Origin: Neorhizobium vignae
Lineage (GTDB): Bacteria; Pseudomonadota; Alphaproteobacteria; Rhizobiales; Rhizobiaceae
Reading direction: 5' to 3'
Length of the DNA stretch: 64,000 nucleotides
Assembly (NCBI RefSeq): GCF_000732195.1
Contig: NZ_JNNU01000007.1
Coordinates: forward strand, 124,001-188,000
Shown piece by piece: positions 27,979 through 35,236 of this stretch; within the stretch, counting starts at the first letter, position 1; each line of letters begins with the position of its first letter. The position numbers and the translations under genes were made by a program. The notes below the pieces were generated by a model that worked only from the letters and a program-made list of their open reading frames with translations, made no database searches and was not told the origin of the DNA.

Positions 27979-29262
27979 TCAGCTCGCGCGGGCGACGGCG
28001 TCCGTGATCAGCAGATCGCCTTGCTTGACCTCGCCGGATTTCAGCACGGTGAACTGTCCATCGGTCGGGCCGGTCTCGACCTGCACCCGTGTCGGCGCGC
28101 CGGCGCGCAGGACCCAGACGGCACGGCCTGCGCTCGAGGCATTGTCGCCACCGCGATTGCCGCGCGGACGGGGCGGTGCGAAGAGCCGGGTGAGGAAATT
28201 GCCGCGGCTGCGCGCCGTCGTGGGCGGGGAGTAGCGCAGTGCCGCGTTCGGCACGAGGAGCGCGTCGGTGACCGATTGCACGGTGATGTCCGCAGTTGCC
28301 GTCATGCCGGGACGCAGCAGCAGATCGGCATTGTCGACCGTCAGGATCGCCTTGTAGGTCACGACATTGGAGACGGTTTCGGAGGCGAAGCGCACCGCCT
28401 GGATGGTGGCCGGGAAGTTGCGATCGGGATAGGCGTCGACCGAGAATTTCGCCGACTGGCCCTCCTGGACGTGGCCGACATCCGCCTCGTCGACGGCGAC
28501 CTGCAGTTCCATGCGCTTCAGGTCGCCAGCGATGGTGAAGAGCACCGGCGCATTCAGCGAGGATGCGACGGTCGCGCCCGGATCCACGTCCCGGGTCAGC
28601 ACGATTCCATCGATCGGCGAAACGATCTTGAGTTTCCGAAGGTTGAGCTCCGAGAGCCGCAGATTGGCTTCGGCGGAAAGAACCGACGCCTCGTTGACGG
28701 CCTTGGTGGCGAGAGCCGAATCATAGGTGAATTTCGCCGCGTCGAGTTCCTGCTGGGTGGAAATGCGGTTGCTGACGAGGCCGGTCAGGCGGTCGAGCGA
28801 ATTCTTCGCCGAGGCCGCTTCCGCTTCGGCCTTCAGCACGTTTGCCCTTGCCGAAGCGAGCTGAGCCCGGGCGCTCTGGACATCCGCTTCCTGCTTGTTG
28901 GTGTCGAGTTCGGCGAGCACGTCGCCCTGTTTCACCGCGCTGTTGTAGCTGACATTGACCTTGCGGACAGTGCCCGACAATTCGCTCGATATGTCCACCT
29001 GATCGGTCGGCTGGACCGAGCCGGTCGCCGTGACGATGACCGACAGCCCGCCGCGTTTTGCCGGTTGCGTGGTGTAGTCGTAGCGCGGGCCGCTGCTGCC
29101 GAAATAGCTGTAGGCGCCTGCCGCGGCGGCAACGAGAATAAGGACCGTCGGCCAGACCCAGCGGCGCTTCTTGCGCTGGTTTCCCGAAGTGGCCAGGATC
29201 GCGGCGAGATCGGGCGTGCCGCTGGTCTTTATTGCCGGGTCGGGTGTGTTCTGCACGTTCAA
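27979..29262 (-). CDS. MacA-like periplasmic adaptor (membrane fusion protein)
   Basis: A 427-residue efflux adaptor. An N-terminal membrane anchor (about residues 33-54) precedes a lipoyl-type half-motif, a long coiled-coil hairpin (about 100-190), a second lipoyl half and a beta-barrel. It connects the MacB-like inner-membrane exporter to an outer-membrane channel such as TolC, which is not encoded here. The C-terminal third has an Arg/Pro/Gly-rich insertion unusual for MacA. The likely start is TTG at 29262, which has AAGGA seven bases upstream, better placed than the TTG at 29292. Confidence 0.9.
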   Translation of the reverse strand: MNVQNTPDPAIKTSGTPDLAAILATSGNQRKKRRWVWPTVLILVAAAAGAYSYFGSSGPRYDYTTQPAKRGGLSVIVTATGSVQPTDQVDISSELSGTVRKVNVSYNSAVKQGDVLAELDTNKQEADVQSARAQLASARANVLKAEAEAASAKNSLDRLTGLVSNRISTQQELDAAKFTYDSALATKAVNEASVLSAEANLRLSELNLRKLKIVSPIDGIVLTRDVDPGATVASSLNAPVLFTIAGDLKRMELQVAVDEADVGHVQEGQSAKFSVDAYPDRNFPATIQAVRFASETVSNVVTYKAILTVDNADLLLRPGMTATADITVQSVTDALLVPNAALRYSPPTTARSRGNFLTRLFAPPRPRGNRGGDNASSAGRAVWVLRAGAPTRVQVETGPTDGQFTVLKSGEVKQGDLLITDAVARAS

Positions 29263-29752
29263 CGGTCTGTCCTTTGCTGGGGTGCGATACAACCGGGGTT
29301 AAATCTCCCGCAGCGCCGTCCTGCGGCGCAAATCCGCCGGAAGCATGGTCGCCGGACGGATTTCTTCTGCTCTCTCAATGACATAAAACCGGATATGATA
29401 AAAATTAAATATCGGTAACCTGGGGAATGAGAGAGTAATTGCCGATTCATCCTGATTGAAATCTTGACAATAGTAATGCCGCTTAAAAATAAGGGTGTTC
29501 CGCTAGTATTAAAGGCAAAAAAATTCTCTGTCTTCGCTTGCGCTTTCGCAACTATTCTGACGAACCAGGTCGCTGATGGTCTTGTGTTCGCCCTGACCAA
29601 TAAAACCAAAGGTACACTCGACCGGATGGCGTGGGTAGCAGTTCCGGAGGTCTTTCGCGAGTGGCCTGTTTTGGGAAAGCCTCGCACTTTCGAAGAGCAT
29701 GCATCGATATCTCCGTTCATGCGTTGTCGAAACGCAGAAAAGGAGATTTCCC
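29263..29752. other. 490-bp intergenic region between the exporter operon and a DUF2171 gene
   Basis: No convincing gene. It holds an imperfect inverted repeat at 29330-29363 (AAATCCGCCGG against CCGGACGGATTT) in the leader of the exporter operon. A TTGACA lies at 29464-29469 in a locally AT-rich stretch (29390-29530), which could be a plus-strand -35 box. Frames through it show no recognisable product. Confidence 0.5.
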
Positions 29753-30013
29753 ATGATCGATGCTGCAAAAATCAAGGAACACGCCGAAGTCATCGGCGCG
29801 GATGGCGCCCATGTTGGAACGGTCGACCGCGTGGAAGGTAGCCGTATCAAGCTGACCAGGAAGGACAGCGGGGAGGGCGGCCATCGAGGCCACCATCACT
29901 TCATTCCGCTGGAACTGGTCGCAGATATCGAAGGCGACAGAGTTCGTCTTTCGGCAGCCGGAGATGTCGCGGTGACATTCGAAGAAGAAGAGGGCGGCAA
30001 GGCCGTTCATTGA
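29753..30013 (+). CDS. DUF2171 (PRC-barrel-like) small protein
   Basis: An 86-residue soluble protein of the DUF2171 family. The opening residues M-I-D-A-A-K-I-K-E-H-A-E-V and the later G-T-V-D-R-V-E-G-S-R-I-K-L are a PRC-barrel-like pattern, followed by a His-rich turn (G-H-R-G-H-H-H-F-I-P) and an acidic tail. Function is unknown; relatives are often stress-associated small proteins, which fits its neighbours. A strong AAAAGGAG Shine-Dalgarno precedes the ATG, and a strong terminator follows. Confidence 0.85.
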   Translation: MIDAAKIKEHAEVIGADGAHVGTVDRVEGSRIKLTRKDSGEGGHRGHHHFIPLELVADIEGDRVRLSAAGDVAVTFEEEEGGKAVH

Positions 30014-30030
30014 TCGGTTGGATATAGATA

Positions 30031-30066
30031 AAAAGGCCGGCGCCTGAAAAGAGGCGTCGGCCTTTT
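30031..30066 (+). terminator. Strong Rho-independent terminator
   Basis: A fifteen-base stem with one G-T pair (AAAAGGCCGGCGCCT with AGGCGTCGGCCTTTT) encloses a GAAAAG-type loop. It closes the DUF2171 gene and is symmetrical enough to act on minus-strand transcripts. Confidence 0.9.
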
Positions 30067-30099
30067 CGTATTTTCGATCCCAGCCTTACCGCGTCGCGA

Positions 30100-30279
30100 T
30101 CACTGTGTCGAACCTGGAACGCCGAAGCGTTCCGGCAGGAAGGCGGTCTCCGCCGGAGGGCCGCTCAGGCGATCCGACTTCGTGCTCGCGGTCGGTCCGG
30201 CCGGCTGCATCAGGAGGGCGACGACAAGCCCGCCCGCAATGGCGGATCCCAAGGCAATCAGGACATTCTGAGCGCTCAT
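30100..30279 (-). CDS. Small single-pass membrane protein, 59 residues
   Basis: A 59-residue protein with one hydrophobic segment (about residues 5-24) rich in Ala, Gly, Val and Leu, followed by a polar Pro/Ser-rich tail. I do not recognise a family. Reading starts at ATG 30279, which has GAGGAG about nine bases upstream; a longer frame to 30306 has no such site. A GGAAC-N16-GGTT promoter-like pair lies 25 bases upstream, close to the EcfG/RpoE2 stress-sigma consensus. Confidence 0.7.
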   Translation of the reverse strand: MSAQNVLIALGSAIAGGLVVALLMQPAGPTASTKSDRLSGPPAETAFLPERFGVPGSTQ

Positions 30280-30304
30280 GACTATGGCTCCTCTATAACC
30301 TGAC

Positions 30305-30329
30305 AACCCCCGGAAAACAGGAAGGTTCC
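30305..30329 (-). promoter_or_regulatory. EcfG/RpoE2-type promoter, near match
   Basis: On the minus strand GGAAC (30329-30325) is separated by 16 bases from GGTT (30308-30305). This fits GGAAC-N18-TT of rhizobial RpoE2 promoters, with G in place of the usual C of CGTT. The GGAAC also forms part of a terminator stem, so coincidence is possible. Confidence 0.45.
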
Positions 30330-30347
30330 GGCCGGGACCGGAACCTT
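30322..30347 (-). terminator. Terminator of the FMN reductase gene
   Basis: Perfect ten-base stem AAGGTTCCGG/CCGGAACCTT with a six-base loop. On the minus strand it is followed by CCTGTTTT. It lies 25 bases beyond the reductase stop. Confidence 0.6.
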
Positions 30348-30372
30348 GGGATCATTGTAGCGTGACAGGCGA

Positions 30373-30951
30373 TCAGGCTTTTTCGCGGGCGGTCTTGAGG
30401 GCCGTGGCCCACCAGGAAAGATCGTCCAGCATGGTCTTCACGCCGGGTTCCAGATGGGCGAGTTCCGAGAGCGCCTTGCCCTGCTGCCAGACGGCGAAGA
30501 AATCGGCCCCCTGGATATGTACGCCCGGACGGGTCGGAACCATCTGGAGCTCGACTGCGATCGTGCGGAAGTGTTCGACCGCACGTGCGCCGCCTACGCT
30601 GCCGTAACCGACGGCTGCCGCCGGCTTGCGGTTCCATTCCGGATAGGAATAGTCGAGCGCGTTCTTCAGCGCGGCCGTGATCGAGCGGTTGTATTCGGCG
30701 ATGACGAAGATATAGCCGTCGAATTCGGCGACCTTCTTCTGCCAGCGCTGGCCGACTTCGTTTTCGGTGGGGACCCAGGCGTTCGAAGCTTTTTCATTGA
30801 AGAACGGCAGCGGGAAATCGCGCAGGTCGACGATCTCGAATTCCATGTCGTCGCGCTTGGAGGCCGTGTCGTATATCCACTGTGCCGGCTTGTCGCCGAA
30901 CCGGACGTCACGTGTGCTGCTGATGATGATCGCAATCTTTGGCTTGGCCAT
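30373..30951 (-). CDS. NADPH-dependent FMN reductase (ChrR/ArsH-like flavoprotein)
   Basis: A 192-residue flavodoxin-fold reductase. The phosphate loop I-I-S-S-T-R-D-V-R-F-G (9-19) binds FMN. The block V-I-A-E-Y-N-R-S-I-T-A-A-L-K-N-A-L-D (about 83-100) is characteristic of NADPH-dependent FMN reductases that reduce quinones, azo dyes or chromate. It is probably cytoplasmic and acts in redox detoxification. No promoter motif is obvious. Confidence 0.9.
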   Translation of the reverse strand: MAKPKIAIIISSTRDVRFGDKPAQWIYDTASKRDDMEFEIVDLRDFPLPFFNEKASNAWVPTENEVGQRWQKKVAEFDGYIFVIAEYNRSITAALKNALDYSYPEWNRKPAAAVGYGSVGGARAVEHFRTIAVELQMVPTRPGVHIQGADFFAVWQQGKALSELAHLEPGVKTMLDDLSWWATALKTAREKA

Positions 30952-31070
30952 GAAAACCTCTCGCGTTGGGCAAATGGATTGGGGCGGACCACAGGAATAT
31001 GGCGGTCAGGCCGGAACGGTCAAGCCAATCCGAGGGCTTGTCGAAAGATCGGCTGCCTCACCTGATGGTG

Positions 31071-31196
31071 TCAGTTCTGGGCCGAGAGTTCCGCAGGTGA
31101 AGCCATGATGTCGCCACCGCCGAGCGACTGGTCGGCATATTTGAATGCCAGGATGCTGAGCACCGAAACGATCATGACCACGAATATTATGCGCAT
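31071..31196 (-). CDS. Predicted 41-residue single-pass membrane peptide under a stress-sigma promoter
   Basis: The frame runs from ATG 31196 to TGA at 31073-31071. Its N-terminus is M-R-I-I-F-V-V-M-I-V-S-V-L-S-I-L-A-F, a typical single membrane segment, and the rest is a short polar tail. AAGGAG lies seven bases before the ATG, and a perfect EcfG-type promoter (GGAAC-N16-CGTT) ends 23 bases upstream. No family is recognised. The combination of Shine-Dalgarno, promoter and hydrophobic helix makes a real small gene likely. Confidence 0.7.
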   Translation of the reverse strand: MRIIFVVMIVSVLSILAFKYADQSLGGGDIMASPAELSAQN

Positions 31197-31219
31197 AAAG
31201 ATGCTCCTTCGGCCGGGCA

Positions 31220-31244
31220 AACGTCCTTTGTCCACGAAGGTTCC
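31220..31244 (-). promoter_or_regulatory. EcfG/RpoE2 general-stress promoter
   Basis: On the minus strand GGAAC (31244-31240), 16 bases, then CGTT (31223-31220), an exact match to the alphaproteobacterial general stress sigma factor consensus. It reads into the 41-residue peptide gene. Confidence 0.75.
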
Positions 31245-31278
31245 GGCGCTGGTTTCATCAGCAAGTGGTAATTCACGC

Positions 31279-31293
31279 TTAAGTTTTGGTTAA
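31279..31293. promoter_or_regulatory. CtrA-type box
   Basis: TTAA-GTTTTGG-TTAA matches the full CtrA motif TTAA-N7-TTAA exactly. It lies 66 bases before the plus-strand hypothetical gene at 31359 and 83 bases from the small peptide start. Confidence 0.5.
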
Positions 31294-31358
31294 GGCGAGA
31301 TTGACTCTACCATTACGGCGCACCTGACTTTCCGCAGGCGGCTCCCATCTAAGCCCGC

Positions 31359-31655
31359 ATGACTGAGTTCCATAGGACGTGGATGAGGGCGGCCGCCGAA
31401 GCAAGGAGCTATCGGCGAATGTATATCCTGGCAGGCGAGATCGTGAGCAGCCAAGCCGCCCCCGGCGAATTGAAGAGAGCGGCCCGTCGGGTGTCTCGGG
31501 CTCTGGAGGACGTTGTCGACAAACCGATCGCCGATGCGCTGGTGCTTGCTCGGGCGAGGGCGAGGTTTGGAGAACTCGTCGCCACGTTGGAGAGGAGTGC
31601 GAGCGGAACCAAACGACCGCCGCCCGGTCGCGACAACCGGGCGGCGGCGAGATGA
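31359..31655 (+). CDS. Hypothetical basic protein, 98 residues
   Basis: A 98-residue Ala/Arg-rich, mostly helical protein with no recognised domain, signal or membrane segment. A CtrA-type box sits upstream, which supports expression, but no good Shine-Dalgarno sequence precedes ATG 31359. Its last 13 codons lie in a GC-rich hairpin that may instead be the terminator of the Deg protease gene on the other strand. It could be spurious. Confidence 0.45.
   Translation: MTEFHRTWMRAAAEARSYRRMYILAGEIVSSQAAPGELKRAARRVSRALEDVVDKPIADALVLARARARFGELVATLERSASGTKRPPPGRDNRAAAR
31617..31647 (-). terminator. Probable terminator of the Deg protease gene
   Basis: A twelve-base perfect stem CCGCCGCCCGGT/ACCGGGCGGCGG with a seven-base loop lies 26 bases beyond the protease stop. 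The T run after it on the minus strand is short (TCGTTTGG), so termination is likely but not certain. Confidence 0.5.
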
Positions 31656-31672
31656 TCGGGCGAGGCCGATGT

Positions 31673-33214
31673 TCAGCCGATGGAGAAGGGGACCGCGACG
31701 AAGGTCTGGTTCTCGCCGCGCTGAATGAGGAGCAGGACGGACTTGCGCCCGGATTTGCCGGCTTCCGCGACCGCCGCCTTGGCTTCCTTCGCCGACTTCA
31801 CGGGCTGCTGGTTGATCGAGACGATGATATCTCCGGGCTGCAGGCCGGCGTCGGCAGCCGGCTTGTCGGGGGCGACGCTTTCGACCACCGCTCCGTTTTC
31901 CCGACGCGGCAGGTTGAGCGCCTCGCGGATATCCGGCGTAAGGTCGGCAAGACCGATGCCGATGGTCGGAACACGCTGGGCATCCTGCGTGGCCCTGTCT
32001 CCATTTTCGGCGGAAGCCTGCTGCTGGTCGGGCTCGTTGCCTCCAACCGTGATGCCGAGATTGCGGCTTTGACCCTGGCGCCAGACGGTCAGGCCCTCCT
32101 TGGTGCCGGGCGTCAGGTCGGCGACCATGCGCGAGAGATCCCGCGGTGACTTGATCTGCTGGCCGCCGAGTGCGGTGATGACGTCGCCGGTGCGGATCCC
32201 GGCCTTGGCTGCCGGCGTGTCGTCGTTGACATTGGCGACCAGCGCGCCTTCCGGCTTGTCGAGGCCTATGGCGCTCGCCACATCCGCCGTCACCGGCTGG
32301 ATCTGCACACCGATGAAGCCATGCTCGATCGAACCGTCCTTCATCAGCTTGGCAACGACCTTTTGAGCCTGGTCGGACGGGATGGCAAAGCCGACGCCGA
32401 CGCTGCCGCCGTTGGGGGAATAGATCGCCGTGTTGATACCGACGACCTTGCCTTCCAGATCGACGAGCGGGCCGCCGGAATTGCCATGGTTGATCGGTGC
32501 GTCGATCTGGATGAAATCGTCATAGGGGCCGCTGTGGAGATCGCGGCCGCGGGCCGAAACGATACCGGCGGTGACGGTCGTGCCGATGCCGAACGGATTG
32601 CCGATCGCGAGAATCTGGTCGCCGGCATTGAGCTTGTCCGAATCGCCCCAGGCGATCGTCGCCAGCGACCTCGGTGCGTTGATCTTGATGACGGCGAGGT
32701 CGGATTTCGCGTCGGCGCCGATCAGCTTGGCCGGGACGTCGGTGCCGTCGTCGAGGGTCACCTTGATATCGATCGCGTTGTCGATCACGTGATTGTTGGT
32801 GACGATGTAACCGTCTGCCGTGACGACAAAGCCGGAGCCGAGGGCTTCGGTCCGGGGGGCCTGACGCTGCTGCGGCATATGGCGCGGCATGGGAATGCCC
32901 TGCTGGCCGAAGAACTGCCGGAACTGCTGGTCGAACGGCGAACTGTCGTCGAAGGGCGAACTGTCGTCCGAAGCGACGTTCTGCGCCTTCATCGTGGTGG
33001 TGATGGTGACGACGGCCGGTTTGTCGGCGGAAACGATCGGTGCGAACGAACCACCCGGAGCAACGATGCCGGGGACGGAGCCGGCAGCAGTTGTCGCCAT
33101 GGTCGCAGCATGCGCCGCATTGATGCCGAGAACCACCGGCACGGAGAGCGGAACCGCAACGATGGCGGCGCCAAGAAGTGCCGCGATGCGATGTCTGCGA
33201 AGGATATTTGACAT
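31673..33214 (-). CDS. degP: Deg/HtrA-family periplasmic serine protease
   Basis: A 513-residue Do-type protease. A signal peptide (about residues 1-36, ending A-H-A) exports it. The trypsin-like domain has the triad H in T-N-N-H-V-I-D, D in S-D-L-A-V-I-K, and S in G-N-S-G-G-P-L. Two PDZ domains follow (about 300-390 and 410-505). It degrades or refolds damaged periplasmic proteins. ATG 33214 follows GGAAG; a longer frame to 33379 adds residues before the signal peptide. The loop with L-A-P-G-T-K and an internal Gln-rich linker are normal. Confidence 0.94.
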   Translation of the reverse strand: MSNILRRHRIAALLGAAIVAVPLSVPVVLGINAAHAATMATTAAGSVPGIVAPGGSFAPIVSADKPAVVTITTTMKAQNVASDDSSPFDDSSPFDQQFRQFFGQQGIPMPRHMPQQRQAPRTEALGSGFVVTADGYIVTNNHVIDNAIDIKVTLDDGTDVPAKLIGADAKSDLAVIKINAPRSLATIAWGDSDKLNAGDQILAIGNPFGIGTTVTAGIVSARGRDLHSGPYDDFIQIDAPINHGNSGGPLVDLEGKVVGINTAIYSPNGGSVGVGFAIPSDQAQKVVAKLMKDGSIEHGFIGVQIQPVTADVASAIGLDKPEGALVANVNDDTPAAKAGIRTGDVITALGGQQIKSPRDLSRMVADLTPGTKEGLTVWRQGQSRNLGITVGGNEPDQQQASAENGDRATQDAQRVPTIGIGLADLTPDIREALNLPRRENGAVVESVAPDKPAADAGLQPGDIIVSINQQPVKSAKEAKAAVAEAGKSGRKSVLLLIQRGENQTFVAVPFSIG

Positions 33215-33722
33215 GGAGGTCTTCCTTTCAATCTGCAGCCCTTGCGCCGGGAGGCGGCGCATTGGGGCGAAGAGGATCGAAGCCGCGATGAGCGCGGCCG
33301 ATCGGTTGGGGTTCGGGAGATTTGCGAAGCTGAAAAGCCGGCTTTGCGGGCAAGCCGTTGCATCGGAAAACCGCTTCACGGGAAGGGGGAAAGCGGCTTC
33401 GAGGGCCGGCTATCGAAGTCGATCGCAGGGCGGTCCGGTAAGGTGCATGACCGGGCAAGGCGCCGGCGACACGAGGGAAGGCGGGTGTATTGGGACGAGC
33501 GAGCGCATGTCTGAGCTCCATCTTCGGCAAACGGTTGTGAGACTGGCTCTGCCGTCACGGCCTCTCCGGCCGTCGGCGTCATTCAGTCCTGCAGACAGAA
33601 TTACGCCCCAAAGCGTCGAAGGTCAGCTTAATAATAAATAAGGTTTGAAAGCCTTCATCTGCCGAATTTTAGGCCAAATATTCCGCTTGAGAGACGTCCC
33701 TGATCTCACGAAATAAGATATT
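33215..33722. other. Leader region of the Deg protease gene, about 500 bp, no gene assigned
   Basis: Several short frames exist on both strands but none has a Shine-Dalgarno sequence plus recognisable product. The part 33620-33725 is AT-rich and probably holds the protease promoter; I find no clear RpoH or RpoE2 consensus. Confidence 0.4.
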
Positions 33723-34148
33723 TCAAGGGCTTGGCGCCGCACCCGGAGTTTTCGCCCGTCCGCAGTTTGCCGCCGCAAACGTGACTTGGCTGTAATGAAT
33801 GGCGTTCGCTCTGAAGATGAGCAAATTGTAATGGGTGAGGCCGGCTTTTTGCGACGCGATTTGAGCGTCCCGGATACAGGACCGGATCTGAGAATGGACG
33901 GCCGACGTGATCTCGTGGCAGCGACGTGACGTCAATCGGTCGCCCGACTCCGTTCTAAAGTTAACGGCAGTCGCGTCCTGATCGGCTTGTGACAGACCGG
34001 CTGGACTTCGTCCACCCACATTTAGACGAAGCAGGAACGGCGATTCTATCTGCCCGGCGAACAAGACCGCGCGTGGAGCCATTGGCCCCTGGGTGCCGAG
34101 CCACTGCATTCGCATGGGCGTCTGTCTAAGTGTATGTTTTAATTGCAA
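33723..34148 (-). CDS. Doubtful hypothetical ORF, 141 residues
   Basis: A 141-codon frame directly downstream of tRNA-Lys. No domain, signal or membrane segment is seen and the start lacks a good ribosome-binding site. The C-terminal half (from about residue 70) reads more like protein, with scattered Cys and Tyr, than the N-terminal half. It could be a small unknown protein or chance frame. Confidence 0.25.
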   Translation of the reverse strand: MQLKHTLRQTPMRMQWLGTQGPMAPRAVLFAGQIESPFLLRLNVGGRSPAGLSQADQDATAVNFRTESGDRLTSRRCHEITSAVHSQIRSCIRDAQIASQKAGLTHYNLLIFRANAIHYSQVTFAAANCGRAKTPGAAPSP

Positions 34149-34150
34149 TG

Positions 34151-34226
34151 TGGTGAGAGCGCAGGGATTCGAACCCTGGACCTACTGATTAAAAGTCAGT
34201 TGCTCTACCGACTGAGCTACGCTCTC
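34151..34226 (-). tRNA. tRNA-Lys (anticodon TTT)
   Basis: A 76-base cloverleaf on the minus strand, including an encoded CCA. The acceptor stem GAGAGCG pairs with CGCTCTC, the anticodon stem CTGA/TCAG encloses C-T-TTT-A-A, and the T arm has GGTTCGAATCC. The anticodon TTT reads AAA and AAG lysine codons. Confidence 0.98.
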
Positions 34227-34264
34227 CCGCGGCCGCGGGTAAGCGCGTCCTTGAAAGTGCGCGG

Positions 34265-34293
34265 AACATAGGCAGGTGCCCCCTTGCGGTCAA
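34265..34293 (-). promoter_or_regulatory. Promoter of tRNA-Lys(TTT)
   Basis: On the minus strand TTGACC (34293-34288), 17 bases, then TATGTT (34270-34265), about 39 bases before the tRNA. Confidence 0.6.
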
Positions 34294-34431
34294 CCCGCAA
34301 AAACAGCAAAAATGCGGCTATCTGACGCTTTTCCGCCGCTGTGCGAAAAGGTGATTGGCATTCGCCGCGTTCGGCCATTACCTCAAGCGCAAGACGCGGG
34401 CTCCCGGAAAGTCCGCCATCCGGAGCCACAC

Positions 34432-35190
34432 GTGTCGATTGCCGAAATATCCCTGCTGAGCGCGCTTCTTGCCGGCGCATTGTCGTTTCTCTCTCCTTGC
34501 GTGCTGCCGCTCGTGCCGCCTTATCTCTGCTATATGGCGGGCATTTCGGTCGAGCAGTTCCGGGGCGGCGGAGGGACGGCGGTCATCGATTCGAGGGCCG
34601 GGACACGGCGGGCGGTGCTCAAGTCGGCGCTGTTCTTCACGCTCGGTTTTGCGACCGTCTTCGTGGCGCTCGGGGCCGGCGCGTCGACGATCGGCGTGCT
34701 CCTGCGTCAGCATCTCGATCTCCTGTCGAAGCTCGGCGGCCTGATCATCATCGTCATGGGGCTGAATTTTCTGGGTGTTTTCCGGATAGGCCTTCTCGCC
34801 CGCGAGGCACGCTTCCAGGGCGGTGGCCAACCGGCGACGCTCTCCGGCGCCTATGTCATGGGACTTGCCTTCGCTTTCGGCTGGACCCCCTGTATCGGCC
34901 CGGTGCTCGGCGCGATCCTCGGCGTCGCCGCATCCCGTGATACGGTCGGCGAGGGGGCGGCTTTGCTCGCCATCTATTCGCTCGGCCTCGCCGTGCCGTT
35001 CTGGATCGCCGCCGGCTTCTCCGGTGCCTTCATGCGGTTCCTCACCCGCTTCCGCCGCCATCTCGGCATGGTCGAGAAGATCATGGGGGTCTTCCTGATT
35101 CTGACCGGGCTTGCTTTCATCTTCGGTTTCGTCACTTCGGCCGCAATCTGGTTCCAGCAGACCTTTCCAATCCTGATGCAAATCGGCTAA
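34432..35190 (+). CDS. ccdA: Cytochrome c biogenesis protein CcdA
   Basis: A 252-residue polytopic membrane protein of the CcdA/DsbD family. Six predicted helices carry the conserved cysteines S-F-L-S-P-C-V-L-P-L and F-G-W-T-P-C-I-G-P. It passes reducing equivalents from cytoplasmic thioredoxin to the periplasm for cytochrome c maturation or disulfide control. GTG 34432 with GGAG seven bases upstream is preferred; residues before it would be hydrophilic and unconserved. It is divergent from tRNA-Lys. Confidence 0.93.
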   Translation: MSIAEISLLSALLAGALSFLSPCVLPLVPPYLCYMAGISVEQFRGGGGTAVIDSRAGTRRAVLKSALFFTLGFATVFVALGAGASTIGVLLRQHLDLLSKLGGLIIIVMGLNFLGVFRIGLLAREARFQGGGQPATLSGAYVMGLAFAFGWTPCIGPVLGAILGVAASRDTVGEGAALLAIYSLGLAVPFWIAAGFSGAFMRFLTRFRRHLGMVEKIMGVFLILTGLAFIFGFVTSAAIWFQQTFPILMQIG

Positions 35191-35236
35191 CGGAAAGCGT
35201 CTTCCAATACGGCCCGGTCGTTCGGGCAAGGAACCG

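Noticed and set aside
29464..29841. A 125-residue plus-strand frame overlapping the DUF2171 gene
   Set aside because: It lacks a ribosome-binding site and runs out of frame into a recognised gene.
33228..33530. A 100-residue minus-strand frame before the Deg protease gene
   Set aside because: No Shine-Dalgarno sequence, shadow-like Pro/Arg composition and overlap with other equally poor frames.
34151..34226. tRNA-Lys(TTT) as an attachment site for an integrated element
   Set aside because: I found no direct repeat of the tRNA 3' end and no integrase in either flank, only an unexplained spacer.
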